From assembly GCA_936450465.1 (NCBI GenBank), contig OW388291.1, positions 76,594,436 to 76,658,435 on the forward strand: a stretch of DNA of 64,000 bases, in the 5' to 3' direction. Below, piece after piece: positions 12,743 through 24,200 of this stretch. The stretch is from Gibbula magus (Eukaryota > Mollusca > Gastropoda > Trochida > Trochidae). Position 1 is the first letter of the stretch. Every line of letters begins with the position of its first letter. Below the pieces are notes generated by a model. The model was not told where the DNA came from and made no database searches. It saw only the letters and a list, made by a program, of their open reading frames with translations. Position numbers and translations under genes: made by a program.

Positions 12743-13801
12743 TTAGTTGGGGACCATGCCAAGAGGTTTGGACGGGTCAGTGTAGTTGTATTTCAGTTTG
12801 CGCGGCCTCATGTAGGACTCCACCGTGGCGTCCGAGATCTGGGCCCGTCTCTCCCTGTGACCGGAAACCAGTTGCTGCAGGACTGTGACCAGCTCCTTCT
12901 TGATCTCTCCAGTCATCATCTCACCAGACGAGTATTTCTGAATGAAAAGTCAGTCACATGACGAGTATTTCTGAATGAAAAGTCAGTCACCAGACCAGTA
13001 TTTCTAAATGAAAAGTCAGTCACCAGACCAGTATTTCTAAATGAAAAGTCAGTCACATGACGAGTATTTCTAAATGAAAAGTCAGTAACATGACGAGTAT
13101 TTCTGAATGAAAAGTCAGTCACCAGACCAGTATTTCTAAATGAAAAGTCAGTCACCAGACCAGTATTTCTAAATGAAAAGTCAGTCACCAGACCAGTATT
13201 TCTAAATGAAAAGTCAGTAACATGACGAGTATTTCTAAATGAAAAGTCAGTAACATGACGAGTATTTCTAAATGAAAAGTCAGTCACATGACGAGTATTT
13301 CTAAATGAAAAGTCAGTCACATGAATTTGCACCCGTATACATAACAGATTATTATACACTCACGTGCAAAAGAAAAATCGTCCCCATACAAAATCATGAT
13401 ATTTCAATCCACGGGCGATTAAAACGACTGAAACAGCATTACATCCTATCTTCAGCATCCAACTATACCAAACATGAATTTTCAAAACGTTATAATGATG
13501 CATCAACAAATTTAAATCCACGAAGGATATTTATGTCAATGACACCTTGTATTAATTTGTTCCTAGTTACTATTTTTTTAAACTTAAATACCAAACTTTA
13601 TGGCCAAAACCACATTGAAAAAGAGATTTTTGCACCGTAAGTGTATTTGAACAGACAGGAAAACAAAAGTATCAAACTCTGATGTATGAAATTGTGAGAA
13701 CTTCTTCACAAAACACGTTTCTATCAAATTTATTTTCTCCAACAGCAATACTTCATTTTATACATCTCTTAAAAATGTGGGGACGTTTCTTTTGCACGTG
13801 A

Positions 13802-13878
<77 letters not shown>

Positions 13879-16800
13879 AAACATGCCAAAATACACTATA
13901 TGCTTCTGCCAGTAGATCAGCATGGGGGATTGAGCCACATACATGTCACAAGATATGTTCACATCATCATCAGTTGGTGTCTGCTGGGAAGTGATATTTT
14001 AACACTACTTCTGAATAATATGTTTTCGTTGATTACTAATGTTATTAGCCTTTCATCAAATTATATACATTTTCACTCATTAAGATGTAGACTTAGAACT
14101 TAGTCATCTGGAATATTGTGTTTGAGCTTTCACCAAACTGGTGTTTACCGAACTGGTTTAACCTTGAAAGTAGTTAATTCTTTACCTAACTGGTTAATGC
14201 TAACTTAACCAAAGATGTGGTATCAATAATTCCATTTAGCATTATTTAGCTAAATGCCGTTATTGTTCGCTCAATGCAGTTATACACCTTCTACATCTAT
14301 TCTAATTACACATGTATTTACATATATTACTCACAACACAATAAATTTATTTCACAATAAACCCGTGTTTATGTTTACAAACATTTAACTTGTGCATTCA
14401 TCACATCCGTTGCCATGACGTCATCACAAAATCTAACACGTCATCTTCTTACGTCTTACATCTTTCATTCCTCCGCCATCTTATCTAACGTTCTTTCATT
14501 CTGCCTTAGTTTTCAATTCATCAGATTTACTCTGTTATCTTTTCTTATCACACTTTTCTTAACGACTCGCACAATAAACTGGTTTACGTTTATCAAACCG
14601 GTTTATGTTACCCACCTGTCTGATGTCCTCCAGTTTGACGTCATCGTCCATGAAGAACCTGAGGTACTGGAAGGGAACGTCTATCTCACAGTCGCCGCCA
14701 TACTTCTTGTGCTCCTCCTTCGAGTCTCGGCCTCCAGAGAACGCGTGCTTGTTGATCTAAACCAAGTTGGACGATAATTAGTAGCGTGTCAATGTTGGAG
14801 AATGGTATAAAGGATTGACATTTGAAAAGATTTCGTTCAGATTAGCCAATGAATACCGAAATGTGATTAGCGAAGTTAGAGATAAAGCTTGTAAGGTCGC
14901 AGAGTCAATAAATGCCCATTTCCCTCTTAGAAAATATATTTAGGATGAAATAGCCAGTCAATGTCCATCTCCCTCTTAGAAAATATATTTAGGATGAAAT
15001 AGCCAGTCAATGTCCATCTCCCTCTTAGAAAATATATTTAGGATGAAATAGCCAGTCAATGTCCATCTCCCTCTTAGAAAATATATTTAGGATGAAATAG
15101 CCAGTCAATGTCCATCTCCCTCTTAGAAAATATATTTAGGATGAAATAGCCAGTCAATGTCCATCTCCCTCTTAGAAAATGTTTGTAGGAACGAAGATGG
15201 ATGATCTTGGGATCATTGGCTACCAGTTCAACAACGCATTCTTTTCAAACTCTTGTGCATTGTTTTTCGTTGTCTCTCTGGCACTGCCCCTGTGTACCTC
15301 TCAAGTCTCATCACACCATATGTTCCCTCCAGATCACTTAGGTCTCAAGAACAGAACCTCCTGGTAGTCCCCAAAGTACGATCTACTATATATGGACACC
15401 GTACATTCTGTTACTCAGCAGCTGTTGAGTGGAACAATCTCCCTGAACATCTCCGCCTCTGTCCTGAACTGTCTTTGTTCAGGAGCCAACTCAAAACGCA
15501 TCTGTACAAACTAGCTTTCTCGCAGTGACATATGATTCATCTCTTCCCTGACTGCTTTTGTATATAGTGACTCTTTGAACTTTTTCTTGTGCGCTTTGAG
15601 CATGGCATTTGACATGGATATATGCGCAATATAAATAGTCTATTATTATTATTATTATTATTATTATTCAATCAATTTATACCAGGACTCACCTTTTCAG
15701 CAATCTGTTCATTGGTGTCTGTGAGGAAGATGGAGGAAGTCGGGTCACTTGCACTCATCTTCCCCTTAGCTCCTTTAAGCGCGGGGAAGAACACGGAGTG
15801 AAGCAAGGCTGGCTTGTGGCATCGCATTTTTGGCGCTGCGTCACGTGTCATCCGGAAATACGGGTCCTGAATTAATATTGATAATTAAACATGAGCCAAC
15901 TGTTGAAAGCAATTTACAAGAAATTCCTTCCTCGTCCACCAAATGCGCCGTAAAAGTTGGCAGAAAACGACGAAATGAACGGTTATACATGGCACAATTA
16001 AGTTTATATAATTGGTATGATTGGTAAAAACAAAGAACAAATAAAATTCAATTTGTTGAAAAAGACAAATTGTGGACATCATGGGTGAGTATGCAGAATA
16101 TTCCTAACTAATGAGACAAATGCTTCATGTCAAAAGTACATACATTTTATAACATAGACGTTATTATGAGGATGTAATGGCCATAATGCCTGATGAAAAC
16201 AAAAGGGCTGAGAAAGACTATTAATACTGATTTCAGACCTGGTCGATAGCGCAGGGGATGAGACAGGGAACATCCTTACGTCCGTTGAATATCTGGGGGA
16301 AGGAGGAGCTGAAGCTTGGAGCCGCTTGGATAGCGGGGAAGCTGATCTGCCCGATACAGTCACTGTCTGTGAAGCCGAATATACCCTTGGCTTGGTTCAC
16401 TGTCACCAGTTTCTCCACTCGACAGATGTTCTTGTAGAACTCGATGGAACCGCTGTAAAATATAAAGAACACATCTTGTGAAAACTAATGTCCTAATGAG
16501 ACATTGCCACATTGGTAGCTTTCTACATGATGTTTATCGCATAGTAAATAACGAAATTACAGTGTCATTTTATCGCAAACACGGAGAAATCCATACCTTG
16601 AATAACTATCGACAAGTGTTCTCCTTACTCTCGTACATATGTCTCATTAAGTCGTTTTAAATGTTTCTCTTTGTATATTCATTTACACCGAGTTGAATAT
16701 AAATTAGTGTACGGTGAAACATAATGACTGGTAACAATTATTGTATAATTTCACATTCACAGCTTTCCATATGTTAACACATGGCCATCCTGTTTATACT

Positions 16801-19800
16801 CTTGGTCATGTATGTAAACTTCTTGTATTCGCATGACTAACCTGACGTATTCAAAATCACTGAAGATGAATGTTTTGTCCATGTCGAAGCCACACGCGAT
16901 GATATCCTTGGCGTTCTCGTGAGCCAGACGGTGAGCTTCTTCCAGCTCCAGGTCTCTCCAGAGGAACTTCTCGTCGTCCGTCATCTGGATAACCAGGGGC
17001 ACGTCGAAAGTGTCCTGCAGCCATCTGTATCATACGAAAAATGTATAAATCTAAAATTTCCATTGTCATCTTCAAAATGTCCAGGATAATAAATTGATTT
17101 GATAGTTTAAGAAAATAGTTTTAACTGTGACAGAGAAAGGGATAAGTCTGCACCCACTTGGTGAAGATGAAGGGGATCAGGTGGCCGAGGTGCATGGCCT
17201 CCGAGGACGGACCGCGCCCCGTGTACAGGTAGAAGGGTTGTTTCTTCTCATACATGTCCAGGATCTGATCCAGCTCTCTGGAATACAGGTATATGGTTGT
17301 AGGAAATAATTGAAAAGGAAAATAACTGAACTTGTACTAATGCTTAAAAATGTAATCCGTTATGATCTTACTGGATATTCATATTCATATTCAAAGCAGG
17401 GAGGCATTCATATTAACATTGTCTTTATGTTTCAAAATTAATCATTGTGATAAAATATAAAAACAAAGATGCAACTTCCATTGAAACACTTACAAATAAA
17501 GACTCTCCATACATTCATATTGTTTACTAGCTTGTAATCTAGACATAATTTTTAAATATTGAGGAGTCTTCTTATGTCAAGACCAATTCCAAATACAATC
17601 TAATATTGTATTTTCATTTGTTTCATTTAGTCTAATCGCCTTCATTAAAACATGTATATGAATTAAATGAGCCACAATTTAACTACCTGTGAGAGAAGAA
17701 TATCTCCCTGGACAGGAAGCGGTGAGGCTTCTTCCCCGTCACTCGATGGATCCTCTCAACCAGACCCTCTGTGATCGCCATACTACCGAACTTAACTGCG
17801 AATAGAGGAAATGAATCGTGTGCATACCCACTGATTATAGAAAGAATGTAGATATAAGTTAAGTGAAATAAGTGTTTGCCACTAACGCGGCATTGTCCAA
17901 ATGAATCAAGTTAGACATGTAACCGACAAGTGAAGAGAGTAGTAGTGACAATGAAATTGTATTCTGTTACAAATTTGAAGAGAACACGCAGGTCTTGTGA
18001 GACTTTATCGAATAGTTTTGAAGGTGTTGTCTGTGTATATTCCCCAGTGTAGGTGGTCATAACATTTGAAGACATTTGGTGCAATGGGTCATCCGATATC
18101 GCTATAACAAGAGATTGAACAGTGCTGTGGTGACCTTGGAAACAAATGTCAATGTCAAATAACTCAATGTCATTTCCCCAATGTAAAATGTCACCAAATT
18201 TGAAGACATTTGGTGCAAGGGTTCATGAGATATCGCTTTAACAAGAGATTGAAAAGTGTCTTGGTGACCTTGAAAACAAATGTAAATGTCAACGAAAACG
18301 TTTGACCTCTTCGTTAATCCCGTTAATTAATTCGTTAATGTTCGAACCCTGTATCCCCCATCTGGTTCCGCCACTGGATCCAACGACATCCTTCTGATCT
18401 GCAGAAGTTGTTGAATGAAGAAGAAGGTTTCTAGAAGTAGCCTATCACCTTCATGTTGTACCCTGAAGTATTTGCTAAACTGAATAATTCCTTATGAATA
18501 ACTGCATAGATAATTAACACATGGATAGGCGTTGAAAATTTATTTGCGGTATAATGATATACTTGTATAACAGTTTCCTTTCGATTACGTTTCGTGTTTC
18601 AACTGCAGCTTTCATTGAAAAAGTTTTTTAACAGTTCAAGTGCAGGCTTTCCTCACACAAGATGTCACCTAGCACAATTATGCATTGAATGTGACAACTG
18701 CTCTGTTTGGAGTGTGTAAATTCCATTGTGTTAGTGATAAATGTTAATGTTATGTAAACTGTAATAAATTTTGAAAGGCTTAATATTTCTGAATACCACA
18801 CAACTATACATATAAAGCGAAGGAATAGTTGGCTAGCAAGTGGTAATGGTGTTGAAGTCAATAATATATTTCTAACGTCACCAGACGTACACAAAGACAG
18901 CTTTGTAAACTGTTTAAATGTTATGTAACACATGCTAAGAGCCAGAATTCCTATAGCGCTCGCCACACAATAAGGATTGAAGTTGGCTGCGTGCCAATCG
19001 AGGCGTGGCGTATATAATTCCGAGAATCGAGCATTTCGGATAAGGTGTCTGACGCTTCCGTTTTACCTATGATTAAACACGTGACTTGGATTTCCTTTCA
19101 GCCAATAAATTCTCCTGGTATCAGAGTAATAACAGGTCCAACTCATTCTGTAGGAACCGGTTATGGAAGGAATCTGTGTTATGCGTCCAACGTATCATGT
19201 GCTCAAGACGATAATTAATCATGCGTTGTTATTGTTGAATCCCGGTATGATCACCGGTATTTGAAGTGATGACACATTGTTTGCTTCAATTTTTTGTTTA
19301 CTTCTGTGTATATATTTTTCTGTTATAGGCGTTTGTATCCTTTCAACAGTTATATAAAAAAAATATGTTAAATCCATGCAAAGTGATAGACACGTCGCAA
19401 GTAATGTATTGAAGGCGACGATATATGACTACTGTTGTTTGTTCTGTTTGTTGAACCGAAGCGACATGTTCTGACACCAATATCATTACACATGCAATAT
19501 TACGTGCACAGCGGCATTGCCGTTTTAAAAAGCCTTAAAAACACAAGACTTGCTGTCATCGACTACACATTCAAACAGAAAATGAATATGTAGTCTGTAC
19601 ACCAAGTTGATATTTCGCAATAACTGATTTATCACCACACTTTACTTTAAACCGTAGGCTACTTAACTTAGCAATGGCGTATCAACACTGATTATAACAT
19701 GTGTGGGTTGTTTTTCAAAGAGCTTATAATAAGCCACTATATAACTACAAAATTCATATTTATATGCTTTGCACAAGTGTATGTGCCTAAATAATTATAA

Positions 19801-20137
19801 TGCCCCAAAAAGCCAAATGTATTAAATAGTAATATCAAACCGTACAACAATCTTTCACCAAAGGTTGCAGTGATAAATATGTTCTGCATCATTGAACATC
19901 TTGAACAACACAAACCACATTTAACTAATATTGAACAATGTATATAAATGTTAGCATTTTAATGAAATGCAATTTTATTAAAAACTGTGTAAGAGAAAAG
20001 TAAAATAAATTTGTCAAAGTCAACTTACCAATGAGTTTGCTGTAGTCGACCCCTTTTTGAGAGGAGCTCTGGACAGTCCATGGTGTGACTTCATCTTCTT
20101 GCGGTTCCTGCTGGGGAGCTTGTGTAGCTTCAGCCAT
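12743..20137 (-). CDS. WARS1: Cytoplasmic tryptophan--tRNA ligase, copy A (8 coding exons)
   Basis: Class Ic synthetase that charges tRNA-Trp in the cytosol. Minus-strand exons: 20137-20029, 17795-17687, 17277-17158, 17024-16842, 16452-16239, 15866-15693, 14756-14616, 12937-12743. They join in frame to 414 aa with GT-AG introns. The class I signature HLGH is at residues 102-105 within [14 protein letters not shown], and KMSAS is at 281-285. The tryptophan-site residues known from the human enzyme (Tyr159, Gln194, Glu199, Gln284 equivalents) lie in conserved stretches ([25 protein letters not shown]). Human WARS1 has 471 aa and an N-terminal WHEP domain; exon 1 here gives only 36 residues, so WHEP is absent. 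The C-terminus carries about 12 extra residues ([12 protein letters not shown]) missing from copy B. The last intron holds a decoy splice-site array, a MITE and a TA tract; intron 6 holds a minisatellite and a LINE end. Identity is near certain. Confidence 0.95.
12931..13323. repeat. 33-bp minisatellite copying the last 3' splice site of WARS1 copy A
   Basis: There are twelve copies with an exact 33-bp period, marked by AGTATTTCT at 12931, 12964, 12997 and so on to 13294. On the gene strand each unit reads TTTTCATT(C/T)AG then AAATACT, which is the genuine intron 7 acceptor plus the first bases of exon 8. The copy nearest the exon is the real junction; the other eleven lie upstream in the intron. 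Units differ mainly by CAG or TAG at the acceptor and by TCGTCATG or TGGTCTGG after it. The open frame that runs through the array (repeated FSFRNT) is not the exon 8 frame. Confidence 0.9.
13355..13805. mobile_element. Tc1/mariner-like MITE in WARS1-A intron 7
   Basis: The terminal inverted repeats are about 24 bp: CACTCACGTGCAAAAGAAA at 13357 and its complement TTTCTTTTGCACGTGAG ending near 13803. The flanking bases are TA on both sides, as expected for Tc1/mariner insertions. The interior has no transposase. Confidence 0.6.
13803..13876. repeat. (TA)n microsatellite, about 36 units
   Basis: An uninterrupted TA dinucleotide run directly abutting the MITE end. Open frames of alternating Ile and Tyr across it on both strands are trivial. 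Confidence 0.95.
14914..15180. repeat. 49-bp minisatellite in WARS1-A intron 6
   Basis: Six copies of a unit containing CCCTCTTAGAAAATATATTT, starting at 14922, 14971, 15020, 15069, 15118 and 15167 (exact 49-bp spacing). The last copy runs into the LINE fragment. The period is not a multiple of three and no frame is kept. Confidence 0.9.
15181..15672 (+). mobile_element. 5'-truncated LINE end (CR1/L2-like ORF2 C-terminus)
   Basis: The plus strand around 15222-15528 encodes the C-terminal tail of a non-LTR reverse transcriptase. It contains [19 protein letters not shown] and then [15 protein letters not shown], the usual end of CR1/L2-clade ORF2. The stop is followed by about 110 bp and a (TTA/ATT)n tail at 15643-15668, typical of these elements. 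The rest of ORF2 and ORF1 are missing. It lies antisense in intron 6 of WARS1 copy A. Confidence 0.8.
18055..18300. repeat. Two-copy tandem repeat in WARS1-A intron 1
   Basis: Two diverged copies of a unit of about 120-130 bp share TTTGAAGACATTTGGTGCAA, GATATCGCT and AACAAGAGATTGAA. Non-coding. Confidence 0.7.
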
Positions 20138-20238
20138 AGTGAAACAATCTCCTGTTGGTTATTAGCGAAATGCAGAGACGCTTTATACAGCCAGACAACT
20201 GGTGCAATACTGCTGAGGTATTAACTCTGAGACGTGCT

Positions 20239-20248
20239 GTATATATAC
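20239..20248 (-). promoter_or_regulatory. TATA-like motif upstream of WARS1 copy A
   Basis: On the gene strand the sequence GCGTATATATACAGC lies about 100 bp upstream of the ATG. Its spacing fits a TATA box with a short 5' UTR. TA-rich sequence is common in this genome, so this is suggestive only. Confidence 0.35.
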
Positions 20249-20300
20249 GCTTGACAAACCGAAACTAGGATCACCTGAATAACTCGAAAGTTTTTTTCTC

Positions 20301-20312
20301 GAAACAGAAACT
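20301..20312. promoter_or_regulatory. ISRE-like motif upstream of WARS1 copy A
   Basis: GAAACAGAAACT fits the interferon-stimulated response element core GAAANNGAAACT exactly. It is about 165 bp upstream of the WARS1-A start codon. Human WARS1 is interferon-induced through such elements. Here the match is a 12-bp motif with 10 fixed positions, so chance is possible but not high within one promoter. Confidence 0.35.
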
Positions 20313-21184
20313 GCGTATGTTACATTAATAATTAAATATAAAATGTTAATCGATATGGGGTACTGGTTTTCAGTGTATTTATCTTTCTTGATCTCGTTGA
20401 CATAAGACCACGATTCAATAAATTAACGTACGTGCGAGTTGTCCTTTTTATTCCTTTTTTTAAAGTTGAAAATGTATCCCCTAAGTTGTTCTAAATGAAC
20501 AAGTTGAGAAAATATATATGTCTGACTGTCTGGACATATAAAATGACAAGTTTGAATTCGTTTGTGTAAAATTTTCTCAAGACAACATGATCTGTGGACT
20601 AAATCTAGCCTATATCTTTAAGGCAGTTTTAGTATAACAAGAGTTGTCTACCCTCTTATTTTCAATGTGTTGCCTTTAGGACGTATATTGTGCTACGTAA
20701 GTCCTTGGTTAACAGTGAATAGCATTGATGTATATATCCAAATTGTTTTGAACATAAGTGATTATTAAGTATTTCTTTGAAATTGTAATTTTTATTACAA
20801 AACAAATTTCACAGTTGACTGATTTGTCAATCTGAATTTATAGATGAGAAAATGGAAATATCGCCTTTTGTTAGAATAACAAAAAAGGTTATCTTAGTCA
20901 TAAGTTTTAGAGCAGTTTAAAGTTCTAATGTAAAATCGTGTTTCTCCATTTATTGGAAGGTTCTTACTCGGTCCATAGTTATATTTAAATGATTTAGATA
21001 TGTTTTTAAATTATGTTTTTATTATCATAAATGATATGATGATGGGTTTCTATGTTGTTGTTGTTGTTGTAATCAGTTTCACATTCAAAATTTTTATATA
21101 AAAGGATTTTGATGATCGGCTAATTTTGACCAATGGAAAACGAGCACTTTTTCTGCTGCGGGACTTCTTTGTTGTGGAGACGAC

Positions 21185-21196
21185 AAGATGGCGGCC
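21185..21196 (+). promoter_or_regulatory. YY1-type core promoter motif of LRRC73
   Basis: AAGATGGCGGCC matches the YY1 consensus found just downstream of start sites in TATA-less animal promoters. It lies 85 bp before the LRRC73 ATG, so it marks a plausible transcription start region. Confidence 0.5.
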
Positions 21197-21280
21197 GGTC
21201 AGCAATTGAGTTAATTTGTCTACTAGATACAAAGTGTTTACTCAACGGTCTTGCTATCAGTGCTCAAAATAGAAATCACA

Positions 21281-24200
21281 ATGCATGTAAACAGTGTGGA
21301 GGAATGTGACGAAGAACTATCGAAGGAAAGATTGAAGGAAATTGGGGATTATTTGGAAAATAATCACCTTAAGATTTTATCCTTTCGAAACTGCAAAATA
21401 AGTGATGTCGGCTTCAAACGATTGATGAAAGCATGTGGAAAATGCAGATCGCTACGACACTTGTCACTCAGCTTGGGGATCATTACTGATCATCAGAGAA
21501 CAGAAATCTTATCTCAACTTTTGAGAAAAAATAAGATAATCAAATCATTGCAGTATGTGTAGATGTCTATAATGTTCAGTTTCAAATCCAGTTACTTTTT
21601 GGTGTCCGAATTTATTTCGTAGTACAACAAAAGCTTGATAAATGGACAATGCTCCATCTCTTCCAATGTTACCTCTATATGCTTCAGTGACTTCAACAAT
21701 TTAATCAAATGTAATTTAATAACTTGAAATGTTTTTCCATAACCCAGTACTGATCTATTTTAAGTTCAAAGGTTAAAATAAATTAACATTTATCGCAGTT
21801 GTGTTGAACTAGAACTTTTGACTTTTCTTGGCTTTGCTCATCCTTGGTTACCCATCGTTTTATATATGCTCCGTTACTCTCCACTATATCACCCATGGGA
21901 AACTATCAGAGAAATCTGTACTAAAATTCCCCGCCCTTGGTCGGCGTGACGAAGTCAGTAACAAAAGAAATTGCTCAATAGGATAAGACGGAAATGGTCA
22001 AGGGAGATAACCGGTGACGGATGGCTTACAAAATGACCTCGCGTGATTTGCAACGAAGTGATATGAATTGTCATTGGTTCGCAGGTCCAAGCTGCGTAAC
22101 AGTTTGATTGGCTCACGCCGGCCAAGAGCGGGTAATTTGAGTACAGATTCTTCTGATAAGGTTTCCCATGGACCTAGTGGAGAGTAACGGAGCATATATA
22201 AAACCATGGGTAACCGAGGATGGGCTTTGCTTCAGTGAAACAATACATTTGTGTATGAATAAAACTTTCAAATTATTTCAAACAGTATCCATGGCAACCC
22301 AATAGGCGATGAAGGGATGAGGGTGATAGCGGAGGCACTATCTTACAACTCACAGGTAACGACACTAGATGTCGGTGATTGTCATCTCTCTGATGCATCC
22401 ATTCATCATCTTCGATTACTGCTAACACCAAACTCTGAACAAGAAGGTAAATTATGACATAGTAAACATCTTTTAAACAAGCAAGTTATATTGGCAGAGA
22501 ATGTTCTTTGTTGTTTCTGATATGTAATTTCAAGAGTTTTTGTCATGTGAAGTAAGGTTGTGTGCTGAACAAATCTACATTTAAAAGGAGGGTTCTATCG
22601 GGGTATTTTTCGTGGAAACGAAATTTGGGAGGATTTTCTTGTTTACACTTATATGTTATTAATACATGATTAAAACACGTTGAAATTGAAAAATACTAAT
22701 GGAGTAACATTTTGGTGTCTTTATATTTCACAACATGATATACACAAGCGCACATTCGTTGAAAATAAAAACAATGAGAACTGAAGCCATTCATCGGCGC
22801 TGCGAGTGGGGGAAACTTCGATACATCATAACAACAAATAATTTATTAGTTTTATGATATGTTATGTGTTACTATGTCAATACTCTATCAGTATATGTCT
22901 TTAGTAATTAAATAGTTGTAAAATTAGGTACAATATAGCGTGTTTTCATTTCACGTAATGCAAATTATCCAAGATGGCGACAGAACCATCCCTTTAATAG
23001 CAAGTTTACATTTTGCAATATTAAGACCTCCCCACCCACTAGTTATAGTATGTTTTGGATTGGTTAAATCGGTAATATTTTCTTGCAGGTTTGTCAGAGC
23101 TGACATTGAGTGCTAACCCCAGAATAACTGTGAGTGGATGGTCAAGTCTTGGGATGACGGTAGCTCACTCTCCAAACTTACACTCTCTCTATCTGGATTA
23201 TAATACTCTCGGAGATGCAGGTGCTGGCAGCTTATTGGTTGGAGTTGCAGCTAATCAGCAGATAGAGGTGCTTGATTTGGAGGGGACCGGAATCACCGAG
23301 AAAACAACGCTGGTAATAACAACAAATTATTTTATGGAATTGTCAGTCTGATTAAAATCGACCTTGTTCCGAGGAATAAAATTTGTAACATAATATATTT
23401 ACCGGGATACGAACAGGTTCTGTAGATTCCTCGCCACAAGGTCTGAGAACATCCTGTATAGGCTTGTGTTCCCAACCAGTTTAGCGCAACCAAAGCCCAG
23501 TCAAATAGCTGACCAATCACATCATAGTATTTAAACGGTCGCTGTTTTGAAAGCATTCGGAACAGACAAAAGGATAGCTGTTTGGAGTTATCTGCCCCTA
23601 GCTTCTCGCCCCGAAAGCATTTGTTGGGCATCTTTTGATTGCGCTCGAACACGCGAGTCTATGGGCTGTAATCAGACGGTTTGGCGTGGAACCTACGACT
23701 GATATGAGTTCGTATCCCGGTAGATGCACTATTTTGCAATTTTTATTCCACGGAAAACCGTCGATTTTGTAAAAGTAAGATAGTTGTTTTCCCAAATAGA
23801 ATGATTTATTTCACTGAATAAAACCTATATCTGGATATCTCTATTCATTGTTTGGCAACCTCTCAGATTTTACCTCCAATTTTGAGGTTTTACTTTGACT
23901 TTAGGTTTTTATCAAACTTTGAAATCTAGATTTCCACCTAAAGAAAGAGCTTGTATCCAATTGTAAGACCTACAAAGTATGTACTTCCACACAGTAATTT
24001 CTTTGTCCTATTGAGTGAGGTTATTGATCCCCAAAATTTCCAAGTTTAAAATTTTCACCTGAATTCAAAACATTATACAAAGGCACTCATATTTGTCTTC
24101 AACATCCTTAACATTCGAATGGCAAATGAAAGTAAAACCCTGCAAGCTCTTTTTTTTCCCCACTAATATCATAAACACTACATAGCAGTAGACTATGTCC

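Larger units (their letters stand above)
20138..21280. other. Divergent intergenic region between WARS1-A and LRRC73
   Basis: About 1.1 kb separates the two start codons, which point away from each other, so it should hold both promoters. It contains the TATA-like, ISRE-like and YY1-like motifs listed separately. No open frame here looks coding. Confidence 0.6.

Noticed and set aside
12931..13323. CRISPR-like array
   Set aside because: Direct tandem repeats with no variable spacers, inside an intron of an animal gene.
12916..13359. 147-aa repetitive protein ([10 protein letters not shown] units) on the minus strand
   Set aside because: It is the 33-bp splice-site array read in a frame different from WARS1 exon 8; the open frame exists because 33 is divisible by three.
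13753..14103. Frames of alternating Ile and Tyr
   Set aside because: Translations of the TA microsatellite.
21251..21562. LRRC73 start at 21251
   Set aside because: The codon at 21251 is TTG. The first in-frame ATG is 21281, and the lead length then matches the human protein.
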